64,000 bases of DNA, taken from positions 1,426,001 through 1,490,000 of the forward strand of contig NZ_AP021874.1 of NCBI RefSeq assembly GCF_009688945.1, written 5' to 3'. Source of the stretch: Desulfosarcina alkanivorans. Its GTDB lineage: Bacteria; Desulfobacterota; Desulfobacteria; Desulfobacterales; Desulfosarcinaceae. A program made the translations under genes and the position numbers. Of this stretch, positions 8,873-20,395 are shown piece by piece. The notes beneath the pieces were generated by a model. That model worked only from the letters and a program-made list of their open reading frames with translations. It had not been told where the DNA came from and did no database searches. Every line of letters begins with the position of its first letter. Position 1 is the first letter of the stretch.

Positions 8873-10276
8873 TCATCCAAACACCGTTTCAATGCCTTTT
8901 TTCGTGGCATCGACCATCCGGTCGACCTCTTCTCTGGTGATGACCAGGGCCGGGGCATAGTACAATGTGGTGTTGAGTCCGGGCAGGCTGCTGTTGGTGC
9001 GGCCGAGCAGCACGCCCCGGGCCTTGACGGCATCCACCACCGCGGCCATCTGCGCCTCGCTGGGGGGCGCCTTGCCCTGCCTGTCGGTGACCAGTTCCAC
9101 ACCGCAGAACAGGCCTTTGCCGCGGACGTCCCCCACGACGGGAAGCGCCAGCAGTTCCCGGAGCCGTCCGAGCAGATAGTCGCCCATCACCCGGCTGTTT
9201 TCAACCAGGCCTTCGGCTTCCATGATGCGGATATTCTCCAGGGATGCCGCCATGACCCCGGCACAACCGCCATAGGTGGAAATATCCCGGAAAAAATGCA
9301 TGCGCCTGTCCGGGTCGGCCGGATCGTTGAGAAAAAGGTCGTAGATGTGCTGTTTGACCACCGTGGCGGAGACGGGTTCATAGGCGCTGGCCATGCCTTT
9401 GGCCAGGGTGACCATGTCCGGATCCACGTCGAAATGCTGGTATCCGAAGAACTTGCCGGTTCGTCCGAAGCCGGCCACGACTTCGTCGATCACCAGGAAG
9501 ACCCCGTATCGACTGCATATCTCCTGGAGTATGGGGAAATACTCATCGACGGGGATAATAATGCCGCCGCCGGCGGTAATGGGCTCCACGATCAACCCGC
9601 CCACGCTGTCCGGGCCCTCCTTGAGGATGATGTCCTCCACGGACCGGGCACACTGGATGTCGCAGTCCGGGTAGGTTCTGCCAAAGGGGCAGCGATAGCA
9701 CAGGCAGTGGGGAATCTGGACGAACCCCTCCGGGAAAGGCCCGAAATCCTTTTTGCGCTCGGCCTGGCCTGAGGAAGCCAGCACGGCAATGGTGGTGCCA
9801 TGGTAGTCCCGGTCGCGGTACAGAATCTTGTATTTGCCCCTGCGCGACGGATCGATGGTTGATGCCTGGCGGATGATCTTGTAACTTTTTTCGTTGGCCT
9901 CGGATCCGCTGTTGGAAAAATACACCTTTCCCATTGTCGTCATCATTTCCAGCAGCTTGCCGGAAAGCTTGATGGAAGGAATCGTGCCGACGCTGCCGGC
10001 GAAGTAGGCCATCTGCTTCATCTGGGCGGCCACGGCATCGGCAATGCTGTCCCGGCCGTACCCCACATTGACGCACCACACGCCGCCGGAGGTGGCATCC
10101 AGGTATTCCCGTCCCCGGATATCCGTAACCGTCAATCCCTTGCCGGACACGATGATCATCTGCTCCTGGGTCTGGAAACAGGCGTGGGGTTTGATGTGGT
10201 GCCACAGGTGATTCCTGTCGCCACCGATCATTTCATCCACACCGTAGTCTAAAACGTGCGACAATCGATCGTCCAT
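8873..10276 (-). CDS. Class III aminotransferase, taurine:pyruvate aminotransferase-like
   Basis: 467 residues, a PLP fold-type I omega-aminotransferase. Visible are SNSGSEANEKSYK (phosphate/PLP binding), the DYHGTT motif, FLVIDEVVAGFGRTG with the pyridine-N aspartate, and LAKGMASAYEPVSA with the Schiff-base lysine at about residue 293. The N-terminal NHLWHHIKPH and the CLCYRCPFG insertion are of the type seen in taurine- or beta-alanine:pyruvate transaminases. Taurine deamination to sulfoacetaldehyde would suit a sulfidogen but is inference. No downstream taurine genes are in the window. AAGGAG precedes the ATG. Confidence 0.8.
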   Translation of the reverse strand: MDDRLSHVLDYGVDEMIGGDRNHLWHHIKPHACFQTQEQMIIVSGKGLTVTDIRGREYLDATSGGVWCVNVGYGRDSIADAVAAQMKQMAYFAGSVGTIPSIKLSGKLLEMMTTMGKVYFSNSGSEANEKSYKIIRQASTIDPSRRGKYKILYRDRDYHGTTIAVLASSGQAERKKDFGPFPEGFVQIPHCLCYRCPFGRTYPDCDIQCARSVEDIILKEGPDSVGGLIVEPITAGGGIIIPVDEYFPILQEICSRYGVFLVIDEVVAGFGRTGKFFGYQHFDVDPDMVTLAKGMASAYEPVSATVVKQHIYDLFLNDPADPDRRMHFFRDISTYGGCAGVMAASLENIRIMEAEGLVENSRVMGDYLLGRLRELLALPVVGDVRGKGLFCGVELVTDRQGKAPPSEAQMAAVVDAVKARGVLLGRTNSSLPGLNTTLYYAPALVITREEVDRMVDATKKGIETVFG

Positions 10277-10344
10277 CGGACACTCCTTTTTAACGGGTTG
10301 GTATCATCCGGTTGGGGTAACGCCGGTCGTATCGCAGGCTGCAC

Positions 10345-10360
10345 ATCTGATATATCAGAT
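10345..10360. promoter_or_regulatory. 16-bp perfect palindrome, candidate GntR operator
   Basis: ATCTGATATATCAGAT is exactly self-complementary. It lies 69-84 bases upstream of the aminotransferase start, in the promoter region of the aminotransferase-GntR pair. Its size and symmetry suit an FCD-type GntR dimer. Autoregulation by the 8168-8863 regulator is inferred from position only. Confidence 0.5.
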
Positions 10361-10469
10361 ATCACCATAGAAAAGCAAGCCGCTGTCATCACCTGACCGG
10401 TGGCCGCTGGTTTTGGCATTTGACATCCCGGTGGATCTTGGGATACCAATCAGTGAATTGTGTCGTTAG

Positions 10470-10496
10470 GGATGCGGCCTTTTTCGGGCCGCATCC
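10470..10496. other. Leader hairpin before the cyclic-nucleotide-binding protein gene
   Basis: Perfect 10-bp arms, GGATGCGGCC at 10470-10479 and its complement at 10487-10496, enclose a 7-base loop, TTTTTCG. No T-run follows on the plus strand. It sits about 37 bases upstream of the ATG at 10533 and would form in that gene's 5' leader or act as a factor-independent stop for neither strand in particular. Confidence 0.4.
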
Positions 10497-10532
10497 AAAC
10501 TGCCATCTGCCTGTTCCAAGGACAAACAACCG

Positions 10533-11024
10533 ATGACGTCAATAAATTCAAAAAACGTACTTAAAAAAGCCATTATCAACTGCCTGGCCGGCATCCCTAT
10601 TTTTGCCGAACTGGATTCCGACGAATTGAACACGGTGGCGGACCACCTGCATGTATCCCGCCTCGAATCCGGAGATATCGTCTTCAGCGAAGGGGATCCG
10701 GGCGATGAAGTCTGTTTCGTGGTGGACGGCACCCTCGATGTGTTGAAACGCTATAATGGGAAAGTCGAAAAAAAAATCGCCATCAAAGCCCCGGGCGGCT
10801 CCATCGGAGAAATGGGCGTCATCGGCAATTTTTCCCGCACCGCCACGGTCAAAGCACAAACCGATGCCACCCTCCTCACGCTGACACGCAACCGGTTCGA
10901 CCAGATCTGCAATGGGCACCCGAAAATAGGCGTTAAAATTCTAAGGGCCATCGCCCAATTGCTGAGCCTGCATCTGAGAGACACCTCCCAGGAACTGCTG
11001 GAACGCATCTCGCCGCGCAATTGA
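10533..11024 (+). CDS. Cyclic nucleotide-binding domain protein
   Basis: 163 residues, almost entirely one cNMP-binding beta-roll: IPIFAELDSDEL, GDIVFSEGDPGDEVCFVVDG, then the phosphate-binding cassette-like GGSIGEMGVIGNFSRTATV and a C-terminal helix. No DNA-binding domain is attached, so it is not a Crp-type regulator. It is probably a stand-alone sensor or adaptor. The GEMGVI cassette resembles the FGEMALLTG..RTATV type rather than a strict cAMP signature. AAGGA precedes the start. It stands alone between two divergent or unrelated units. Confidence 0.85.
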   Translation: MTSINSKNVLKKAIINCLAGIPIFAELDSDELNTVADHLHVSRLESGDIVFSEGDPGDEVCFVVDGTLDVLKRYNGKVEKKIAIKAPGGSIGEMGVIGNFSRTATVKAQTDATLLTLTRNRFDQICNGHPKIGVKILRAIAQLLSLHLRDTSQELLERISPRN

Positions 11025-11167
11025 TATTCATCCATCCGGCCAGGCGACACGCGGACGCCCCGATTTCAGGCGCCGATGCCACCGGTCTCCGATACAGCAG
11101 CAAGGCCGACGTTTCCTGAGCCGGCATCGTGATCAAATTATTTCTTGACTTTATACCGGCCCCGTCT

Positions 11168-11184
11168 TAATGGGTGACCCATTA
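11168..11184. promoter_or_regulatory. 17-bp palindrome, candidate autoregulatory GntR operator
   Basis: TAATGGGTGACCCATTA is perfectly symmetric about its central G. It lies 45-61 bases upstream of the first possible start codon (11229) of the GntR gene that heads the ornithine/carbamoyl-phosphate cluster. Position and symmetry suggest an operator for that regulator. Confidence 0.5.
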
Positions 11185-11228
11185 TACTTATTTACCATCG
11201 AGACGTTCGCCATACCATCGCACTACGG

Positions 11229-11983
11229 ATGAAAACCATGTTTAAAAAAACCACCCAGCAACGGATTTTCGAGGACCTGGTCTCTCAGATCGAAGGGGCC
11301 ATTCTCGACGGAAGCCTGAAAACCGGGGATCGGCTGCCGTCGCAACGGGACATGGTGGATATGTTCCAGACCAGCCGGGGGCCCCTTCGGGAGGCGTTGC
11401 GCGTGCTGGAGCAAAAGGGCCTCCTGGACATCAAGCGCGGCGTTCGCGGCGGGGCGGTGGTCAAGCGGCCGGGCATGACCCCGGTGGCGGAAAGCCTGGG
11501 CCTTTTGGTACGCCATCGAAAAATCACCCTGGCCGAACTCTCCGAATTCAGGGAGGGCGTGGAAGGCAACGTGGCGGCCATTGCCGCCCAGCGGGCCGGG
11601 TCGGCGGATATCCGCCGGCTCAAGGAATTGCTGGCCCAGTCCAAAAAACATGTCGACGCCGGTGTCGCGGCCTGGGAGCTGTTCTGCCAGGTGGACAACC
11701 GCATTCATGTGGCCATCGCCAAAGCCGCCGGCAACCGGGTTTACGAATTTGTCCTGCGCATGGTCCACGACAACATCCAGCAGTACTATGAGGTGCACCC
11801 CCTCAAGGATCCGAAGTTCATGGATGAAAACTACCAGGATCTGTGCGACATCGTAAAAGCGCTGGAAAAACAGCAGGCCACGGCCGTGCGCACACTCATG
11901 CAAAGCCACGTGCGCCGCTTCAACCGCTATATGAACAGCCAACAGCCATCCGGCAAGCCATCGGATCCAAAAGGAGGAACACC

Positions 11984-11987
<4 letters not shown>
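11229..11987 (+). CDS. FadR/GntR family regulator of the ornithine-carbamoyl phosphate locus
   Basis: 252 residues. The winged helix at residues ~8-75 reads [25 protein letters not shown], then [19 protein letters not shown]. An FCD domain follows, with [14 protein letters not shown] and [14 protein letters not shown]. An alternative start is the ATG at 11238. The stop overlaps the ATG of the ornithine aminotransferase gene (ATGA at 11984-11987), so translation is coupled. Ligand unknown; ornithine, citrulline or a related amino acid is a reasonable guess from context. Confidence 0.88.
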
Positions 11988-14106
<2,119 letters not shown>

Positions 14107-14117
14107 CGGGCCCAAAA

Positions 14118-14245
14118 AATTCAGGAGACTGGAGTCAGGAGTCAGAAGACTGAAGAACATTGAGTTCACTTCGCTCCGTCGAATCGGAAAAATAGATATG
14201 AGCCGAAGGCGAATCCTCCTTCTGGATTCTGACTCCTGGCGTCTT
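14118..14245. repeat. Inverted repeat built from GAGTCAG/CTGACTC words
   Basis: The left arm, about 14118-14155, reiterates GGAGTCAGGAGTCAGAAG. The right arm, about 14210-14243, carries the complement around CTTCTGGATTCTGACTCC. The CAGGAGTCAGAA core is exact in both arms. The centre includes CTTCGCTCCGTCG. It lies between argF and carbamate kinase within an otherwise compact operon, so it would form a hairpin in the mRNA. Confidence 0.6.
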
Positions 14246-14293
14246 GTGCAGCAACTGACGCCGAACCCGTATTTCGTATCGGATCTTGATAAA

Positions 14294-15247
14294 ATGACCA
14301 AGCAACACCCCCAAAAAAAGCCCGTGCTGCTGGTGGCCCTGGGCGGCAACGCCCTGATCCGGAAAGGGCAGGTCGGAACCGTGGAGGAGCAGTTTGCGAA
14401 CCTCAGGATCCCGATGGCCGAAATCGCCCGGCTATCGCAGGATTACCGGATCATCATCACCCACGGCAACGGCCCCCAGGTGGGCAACCTGCTGCTTCAA
14501 CAGGAATGCTGCGATACGGTGCCCCGGCTGCCGCTCGAAATCCTCGTGGCCCAGACCCAGGGGCAGATCGGCTATATGATCGAATCCACCCTGGACGAAG
14601 CCCTCATGGCCATGGGCATCAACAGTCAGCCGCTGGTAAGCCTGATCAGCTATGTGGTGGTCGATGAAACCGACAAGGCCTTCAAATCCCCGTCCAAGCC
14701 CGTAGGACCGGTGTTTACCCGGGAAAAGGCCGCCACCCTGCCCTACCCAACGGTCGAAACGCCCAAAGGCTACCGGCGCGTGGTGGTGTCCCCCAAACCG
14801 GTGACCATCGTCGAAAAACGGGAAATCAGAACGTTGATCGATTCGGGATTTATCGTGGTCTGCTGCGGCGGCGGTGGCATTCCCGTGGTCCGCGCCGGGC
14901 GGACCTTTGACGGGGTGGATGCCGTGATCGACAAGGACCTGGCCAGTGCCCGCCTGGCCGAAGAAACCGGGGTGGACCTGTTCGTCATGGCCACGGATGT
15001 GGACGGGGTGGCCTTGAATTACGGCCAACCCGACGAACACTACCTGACCTCGTTGGATCTCGAGGCGGCGGCCAGGCACATTCTCGACGGCCATTTCTCG
15101 GCCGGTGCCATGCTGCCCAAAGTGGAGGCGGCCATGCAGTTCCTCGGCAGCGGCGGGAAACGGGCGGTGATCACCCGAGTCGACCGCATCGCCGATGCCG
15201 TTTCCGGAAAAGCAGGAACTGAATTCATAATTGAATCAGGTTATTAA
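14294..15247 (+). CDS. arcC: Carbamate kinase
   Basis: 317 residues from the ATG at 14294, matching the family length. An in-frame extension back to 14198 would run through the repeat arm and is unlikely. Motifs: VALGGNALIRKG at the N-terminus, ITHGNGPQVGNLLLQ, SPKPVTIVEKREI, VCCGGGGIPVV, and DKDLASARLAEETGVDLFVMATDVDGV, ending with FLGSGGKRAVIT. The enzyme transfers phosphate from carbamoyl phosphate to ADP. With the carbamoyltransferase it would allow ATP formation from citrulline. No arginine deiminase gene is in the window. Confidence 0.92.
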   Translation: MTKQHPQKKPVLLVALGGNALIRKGQVGTVEEQFANLRIPMAEIARLSQDYRIIITHGNGPQVGNLLLQQECCDTVPRLPLEILVAQTQGQIGYMIESTLDEALMAMGINSQPLVSLISYVVVDETDKAFKSPSKPVGPVFTREKAATLPYPTVETPKGYRRVVVSPKPVTIVEKREIRTLIDSGFIVVCCGGGGIPVVRAGRTFDGVDAVIDKDLASARLAEETGVDLFVMATDVDGVALNYGQPDEHYLTSLDLEAAARHILDGHFSAGAMLPKVEAAMQFLGSGGKRAVITRVDRIADAVSGKAGTEFIIESGY

Positions 15248-15347
15248 TATATAATTCCTCAACTGTCTGATTTATTTTCCAGATTGAGTATGGCAAGGTA
15301 CAATCATTCCCCATTAATCAATCACCATCAACAACAAGGATGTCCCC

Positions 15348-16286
15348 ATGGCTGATTTTACCCTGGACCACGTGATCGAGTCCCAGCAGTTCGACCGGAA
15401 CCTGCTGGAGGTGGTTTTCCGGACCGCCGACCGGATGAAGGCGGACCTTTACGGTGAGCGCCGCCTGGCCAAGTCCCTGGAGGGAAGGATCATGGCCTCC
15501 CTGTTTTACGAACCCTCCACCCGAACCCGTTTTTCATTTGAAAGCGCCATGTTGCGCCTGGGTGGATCGGTGATAACGACGGAGAATGCCCGCGAGTTCT
15601 CCAGCGCCGCCAAAGGCGAGAGCCTCGCGGACTCCACCCGCATCATGAACGGCTACGCCGACGTGATCGTCATGCGCCACAACGAGGCCGGCAGTGCGGC
15701 GCATGCGGCGGAAATCTCCTGCATCCCGGTGATCAACGCCGGCGATGGCGCGGGACAGCACCCCACCCAGGCCCTGCTGGACATGTACACCATCGTGGAT
15801 TCCTTTTCGGGCGCCGGCGGCCTGAAGATTGCCATGGTCGGCGACCTCCGCTACGGTCGGACGGTACGTTCCCTTTCTTACCTGCTCACCAAATACGAAG
15901 ACGTGGAAATCATATTCGTGTCCCCACCGGTGTGCAAAATGGAGGGCGACATCAAGGCCTACCTGGACAGAAACAACGTCCCGTGGCGGGAAGAGACCGA
16001 CCTGGCCGCCGTCGCCCCGGAGGTGGACTGCATTTACATGACCCGTATCCAGAAGGAACGGTTTCACAACCCCGAAGACTACCAGACGGCCGCCGGCAAA
16101 TATATCCTTTCCCCGCAGCGGGTTCAGACCATGAAACCCGGTGCCATCATCATGCACCCGCTGCCCCGTGTGGACGAAATCCCCAAGGAAGTGGACGACG
16201 ATCCCCGGGCACGCTATTTTCAACAGGCGCAAAACGGCCTTTACATTCGCATGGCCCTGCTGTACCTGCTGTTAAAAAAAGAGTAG
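15348..16286 (+). CDS. pyrB: Aspartate carbamoyltransferase catalytic chain
   Basis: 312 residues. It has the carbamoyl-phosphate motif EPSTRTRFSFESAM, the DGAGQHPTQALLDMYTI segment, VGDLRYGRTVRSL, the TRIQKERF aspartate-side loop and MHPLPRVDEIP, all typical of ATCase. It makes carbamoyl aspartate for pyrimidine synthesis. No regulatory chain (PyrI) follows. The 100-base gap after arcC suggests it could have its own promoter. Its neighbours all handle carbamoyl phosphate. AAGGATG lies upstream of the ATG. Confidence 0.92.
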   Translation: MADFTLDHVIESQQFDRNLLEVVFRTADRMKADLYGERRLAKSLEGRIMASLFYEPSTRTRFSFESAMLRLGGSVITTENAREFSSAAKGESLADSTRIMNGYADVIVMRHNEAGSAAHAAEISCIPVINAGDGAGQHPTQALLDMYTIVDSFSGAGGLKIAMVGDLRYGRTVRSLSYLLTKYEDVEIIFVSPPVCKMEGDIKAYLDRNNVPWREETDLAAVAPEVDCIYMTRIQKERFHNPEDYQTAAGKYILSPQRVQTMKPGAIIMHPLPRVDEIPKEVDDDPRARYFQQAQNGLYIRMALLYLLLKKE

Positions 16287-16431
16287 CACGCATCCATCCA
16301 CAAACGGCATCTTTTGGCCCGGGCCGGTCACGGTCCCGAAATCCTCGACGCAGCGCTGCTACGCCTCGGGTCTCAATACCGTTGTGGCCTTGGCCTGAAC
16401 CAAAATCTGCCGTTTGTGGACGGACACGCCT
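16287..16431. repeat. Long hairpin element, copy 1 of an intergenic family
   Basis: The two arms (left about 16287-16355, right about 16360-16431) are imperfect reverse complements, with CCACAAACGGCA exact at both ends. The plus-strand text shares a long series of words with the element at 24138-24254: GCATCTT, GGCC/GGCCGG, AATCCTCGACG, CGCCT and GGCCTTGGCCTG. It begins immediately after the pyrB stop and may also serve as its terminator. Confidence 0.65.
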
Positions 16432-16741
16432 GAGGCCAACTGGCTGTTTACTTATCCAGCGCTGGCTGCTCATCTTTTTTAACCTGCCGTTTTTCATGCC
16501 CCCGACATTTACACCATATATAGTATCACACATTATACAACCACCCCCTAAATTGTGCTTTCCGCTTTACAACCCGCGGCCATGGTGGTAATTAATGGCC
16601 AACGTCCGCCTCACCAGCGGCCGTTTCCCTGAATTTGACGACCATAAGGCAACCCTTCACCGTTTCGCCCCCGGGCGCAACAGCTGTTGCAATCGTTCGT
16701 CCGGCGTCAACCACCGGGCAGGCGATCAGGAGCAGGCAGCG
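16432..16741. other. Region upstream of smc
   Basis: About 310 bases between the hairpin element and the smc start. It includes an AT-rich part at 16500-16550 (TTTACACCATATATAG) that could hold the smc promoter, though no well-spaced -35/-10 pair stands out. The smc reading frame stays open from 16595, but nothing there resembles SMC protein. Confidence 0.35.
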
Positions 16742-19700
16742 ATGAAATTAAAAAAACTGGATATTATCGGGTTCAAGTCTTTTTTCGAAAAGGCCAGCAT
16801 CGCCTTCCCGCCGGGCATCTGCGCGGTGGTGGGACCCAACGGCTGCGGTAAGAGCAACGTGGTGGACGCCCTTCGCTGGGTCATGGGCGAACAGAGCATC
16901 AAACAACTTCGCGGCAAGGACAAGCAGGATATCATTTTTTCCGGGGCCAGCGGCAAACCGCCCCTGAACATGGCCGAGGTCTCCCTGACCCTGGTCAATG
17001 ACAACGGCAGTATGCCTGAAGAATACAGGGACTTCAGCGAGGTCATGGTGACCCGTCGTCTCTATCGAAGCGGCGAAACCGGCTACCTGATCAACAAGCA
17101 GCCCTGCCGGCTCAAGGACATTCATAACATCTTCATGGGCAGCGGTGTGGGTGCCCGCACCTATGCCGTGATTCAGCAGGGAAACATCGGCGCCATCACC
17201 GATGCCGGACCCGACGAACGGCGGGTATTCATCGAGGAAGCGGCCGGCGTCACCCGCTACAAGATGCGCAAGACCGAGGCCCTGCGGAAGGTCAACGCCA
17301 CCAACCAGAATCTGCTGCGGGTCAAGGATATCATCACCGAAATCGATCGCCAGATGTCCGGCCTCAAGCGCCAGGCGCGGAAGGCCGAACGGTTCAAAAG
17401 CTTGAAAGCGCAGGCCCGCCGGATCGACATCCGGCTTCTGCGCCACCACGATGCCGACCTGGGCCGGCAGATGGACGAGGCCGGCACCCTGCTCAAATCC
17501 CTGAAAGACGAGGACATCGGCCAGACGACCCGACTCAAAAAAATCGATGCGGCCATCGAGGCGATCAAACTGCGGCGGTCTGAAAAAGACCGGGACATCG
17601 CCACCCGCAAATCCCGGAAGTTCGAGATTCAGCGCAAGATCGACCGCATGGAGGCCGACCTGGCGCATATGAAGACCGATCGGGAGCGGCTGGTATGCGA
17701 AGTTGCCGAACTCGAGGCCGCCAGGACGGATCTGGAGGCCAAGAACAGCACCATCGTCTCGGAAATTGACCAGGTTCAGGTGCAGCACGAGCAACTGCAG
17801 TCCCAAATCAGCGAAACAAAGGCGACCATAGCGCAGGAAAACGCCGATTCATCCACCCTGCGCGGGCGCATCGACAGCTTGAACCGGACACTTGAAACCG
17901 GCAAGAGCGATCTGATGAAAATGGTGGCCGAGGAAGCCCGGGTCAAAAACACCCACCAGAACGCCGCCAACAACCGCGACAACCTCAAACGACGGCTCAG
18001 GCGCACCGACGAAGAGGCGGCCCTGGCCGACAAGACCGTCCGGGAGGCCGGCAGCCGCCGCGAAACGGCCGATGCCGAACTGGCCCAGGTCAAAAATGAC
18101 ATCCGGGAGCTGGAGGACCGGATCGCGTCGTTGAAGGCTGAACTGGACGCCGCCATCGCCTCGCTGTCCGCCCAGGTCAAAACCTCCCAGACCCTGGAAA
18201 TGGAGCGCAACAAGGCTCGCAGCAGCCTGAGCACCCTGAAAAAAATGGAAGCGAACCTGGACTGGTACAAGGACGGCGTCAAGGCCGTTCTCAACGCCGC
18301 CGGGCAGGAGACACCGCCCTCGGCAGCGCCTGCCCCCCCCACCGGTATCGTCGGTCTGCTGGCCGACGTCATCGAACCGGCCCCCACCTATGAAACCGCC
18401 GTCGAAGCGGCACTGGGCGAGGCCCTGCAGTATATCCTGGTTCAGGACCAGCCATCCGGTGCCGGCGCCATCGGCTACCTCCGGCAGGCCCAGGCCGGAC
18501 GGTGCGGGTTCATTCCTGTGGGCGCCGTGCGGGCCGTGGACGATCGGTCGGAAAAGCGCCCCGAAACCGGCCGTCTCCTGTTGAATCACGTCCGTATAAA
18601 GGACGGCTTCGAACCGGTAGCCGGCGCCCTGCTCGGACACGTGGCGGTGGTCGATACCCTGGATGAGGCCCGGGAGCTGTTCAACCGCAATGGCCGGGTG
18701 CAGACGGTGGTCACCCGAGGCGGCGACCTGCTGTCCCACCAGGGGGTGATGGTCGGTGGCAGCGCGGACAAATTGTCGGGTATCCTGGCCAAGAAGCAGG
18801 AAATCAAAACCCTGGCCGGGGAGTGCGACCGTCTGGACCGCCAAGTGACGGAGGCCCACAAGGTCCAGACGGAAATGGAAGTCCGGGTCCGCGGCCTCGA
18901 AAAGCAGCTGCAGGAAACCATTACCGAAAAAAACCACGCCGCCCAGGATGCCATGGAGGCGGAAAAAGCCCTTTACCGGGCCGACGAAGACCTGAAAAAT
19001 GCGCGGCGGCATCTGGAGATTGTCCGGCTGGAGCAGGAACAGCTCATGGGCGAAGAGATGGACCTGGACGAAGAGATCGAGCGAACCAACGCGCTGCTTG
19101 AGACCATCGCCGCCAATGTCAGCGAGGCTCAGGAGCAGGTGGCACGTGCATCGGCCCAGATCGAGGACACCGCCTCGCGTCTGGAAGCCTTCAACCAGCG
19201 TATCGTGGACCTGAAACTCAAACTCACCTCGGCCGGCGCCAATCTGGACAACTGCACCGGAACGCTTCGCCGCCTGAAGGACTTCCAGTCGGACGGAATC
19301 CGGCGCCTCGAGCAGCTCTCCCGGGACATCGCCGCCAAAACAGAAAAAATCGAAGGAACCGGCAAGCGCAGCGACATCGTCATGCGTGACCTGGCCGCCC
19401 ACTACGAGGCCCTCAAGGAACTGGACGCCCGCTTGAGCACGGACGAACGGGAGTTTGGTGACATCGACGCCCGGCTCAAAGAAAATGATGCCCGGATTTC
19501 CCGAATCCAGGACCAGCGCGAGTCGCTTCATCAGAAAATTCGCATGCTGGAAATGGATTTGGCCGAACGGCGGATCAAGCGCGAAAACCTGGAGAACCGG
19601 TGCCAGGAATATTACCACTGCACCATCGCAGCGCTCGAGAACACCGAAGACCGGCCGGAAGACGGTGCCGAAGCCAGTCCCGAGGAACTGGAAAAAAACC

Positions 19701-20356
19701 TTGCCACCATCCGCCAGAAGATCGTAAACATCGGAGACGTCAACCTGGAGGCCATACGGGAATTCGAGGAACAAAGGGAGCGCTACGACTTTCTGAGCGA
19801 ACAGCGCGATGACCTGGTCAACGCCATCGACGGGCTGCACAAGGTCATCCGCAAGATCAACCGCATCACCCAGGAGCGCTTTCTGGACACCTTCAACCGC
19901 ATCAATGAAAAACTCCAGGAAGTGTTTCCCCGGTTGTTTGAGGGCGGCAGTGCGCGGCTGGAATTGACCAATCCCGGCGAACCGCTGGAAACCGGCGTTG
20001 AGTTCATGGTTCACCCGCCGGGCAAAAAACTCACCCGCATGAGCCTGCTCTCCGGCGGCGAAAAAGCCCTGTCGGCCATCAGCTTCATCTTTTCCATCTT
20101 TTTGCTCAGACCGGCATCTTTTTGCCTCATGGACGAGATCGATGCCCCGCTGGACGACGCCAACGTCACGCGCTTCAACAACCTGATGAAGGTGATCGGC
20201 GAAAAATCCCAGATCATCATGATTACCCACAACAAGAACAGCATGGAATTTGCCGACACCCTGTTCGGCATCACCATGGAACAAAAGGGGCTGTCCAAGG
20301 TGGTATCGGTAAACCTGGACGGTGAAAACAAGAAAAAAGAACTGACCGCCGCCTGA
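16742..20356 (+). CDS. smc: Chromosome segregation protein SMC
   Basis: 1204 residues, normal for SMC. Walker A GPNGCGKS is at 31-38 and the family's GFKSFFEKA precedes it. Long heptad-rich coiled coils flank a hinge at about 535-680 (opening GIVGLLADVIEP). The C-terminal head has the ABC signature LSGGEKALSAI near 1102 and Walker B FCLMDEIDAPLDD near 1125. The ATG at 16742 has AGGAG about 10 bases upstream and begins MKLKKLDIIGFKSF as in homologues. SMC condenses and helps partition the chromosome with ScpAB. ftsY follows after 39 bases. Confidence 0.95.
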   Translation: MKLKKLDIIGFKSFFEKASIAFPPGICAVVGPNGCGKSNVVDALRWVMGEQSIKQLRGKDKQDIIFSGASGKPPLNMAEVSLTLVNDNGSMPEEYRDFSEVMVTRRLYRSGETGYLINKQPCRLKDIHNIFMGSGVGARTYAVIQQGNIGAITDAGPDERRVFIEEAAGVTRYKMRKTEALRKVNATNQNLLRVKDIITEIDRQMSGLKRQARKAERFKSLKAQARRIDIRLLRHHDADLGRQMDEAGTLLKSLKDEDIGQTTRLKKIDAAIEAIKLRRSEKDRDIATRKSRKFEIQRKIDRMEADLAHMKTDRERLVCEVAELEAARTDLEAKNSTIVSEIDQVQVQHEQLQSQISETKATIAQENADSSTLRGRIDSLNRTLETGKSDLMKMVAEEARVKNTHQNAANNRDNLKRRLRRTDEEAALADKTVREAGSRRETADAELAQVKNDIRELEDRIASLKAELDAAIASLSAQVKTSQTLEMERNKARSSLSTLKKMEANLDWYKDGVKAVLNAAGQETPPSAAPAPPTGIVGLLADVIEPAPTYETAVEAALGEALQYILVQDQPSGAGAIGYLRQAQAGRCGFIPVGAVRAVDDRSEKRPETGRLLLNHVRIKDGFEPVAGALLGHVAVVDTLDEARELFNRNGRVQTVVTRGGDLLSHQGVMVGGSADKLSGILAKKQEIKTLAGECDRLDRQVTEAHKVQTEMEVRVRGLEKQLQETITEKNHAAQDAMEAEKALYRADEDLKNARRHLEIVRLEQEQLMGEEMDLDEEIERTNALLETIAANVSEAQEQVARASAQIEDTASRLEAFNQRIVDLKLKLTSAGANLDNCTGTLRRLKDFQSDGIRRLEQLSRDIAAKTEKIEGTGKRSDIVMRDLAAHYEALKELDARLSTDEREFGDIDARLKENDARISRIQDQRESLHQKIRMLEMDLAERRIKRENLENRCQEYYHCTIAALENTEDRPEDGAEASPEELEKNLATIRQKIVNIGDVNLEAIREFEEQRERYDFLSEQRDDLVNAIDGLHKVIRKINRITQERFLDTFNRINEKLQEVFPRLFEGGSARLELTNPGEPLETGVEFMVHPPGKKLTRMSLLSGGEKALSAISFIFSIFLLRPASFCLMDEIDAPLDDANVTRFNNLMKVIGEKSQIIMITHNKNSMEFADTLFGITMEQKGLSKVVSVNLDGENKKKELTAA

Positions 20357-20395
20357 TAGCAAACGGCGTCTGCAACGCAGCATCGAAGGGTATCC

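Noticed and set aside
14198-14293. N-terminal extension of carbamate kinase
   Set aside because: The extension is encoded by an arm of the inverted repeat, and the family N-terminus begins at the ATG at 14294.
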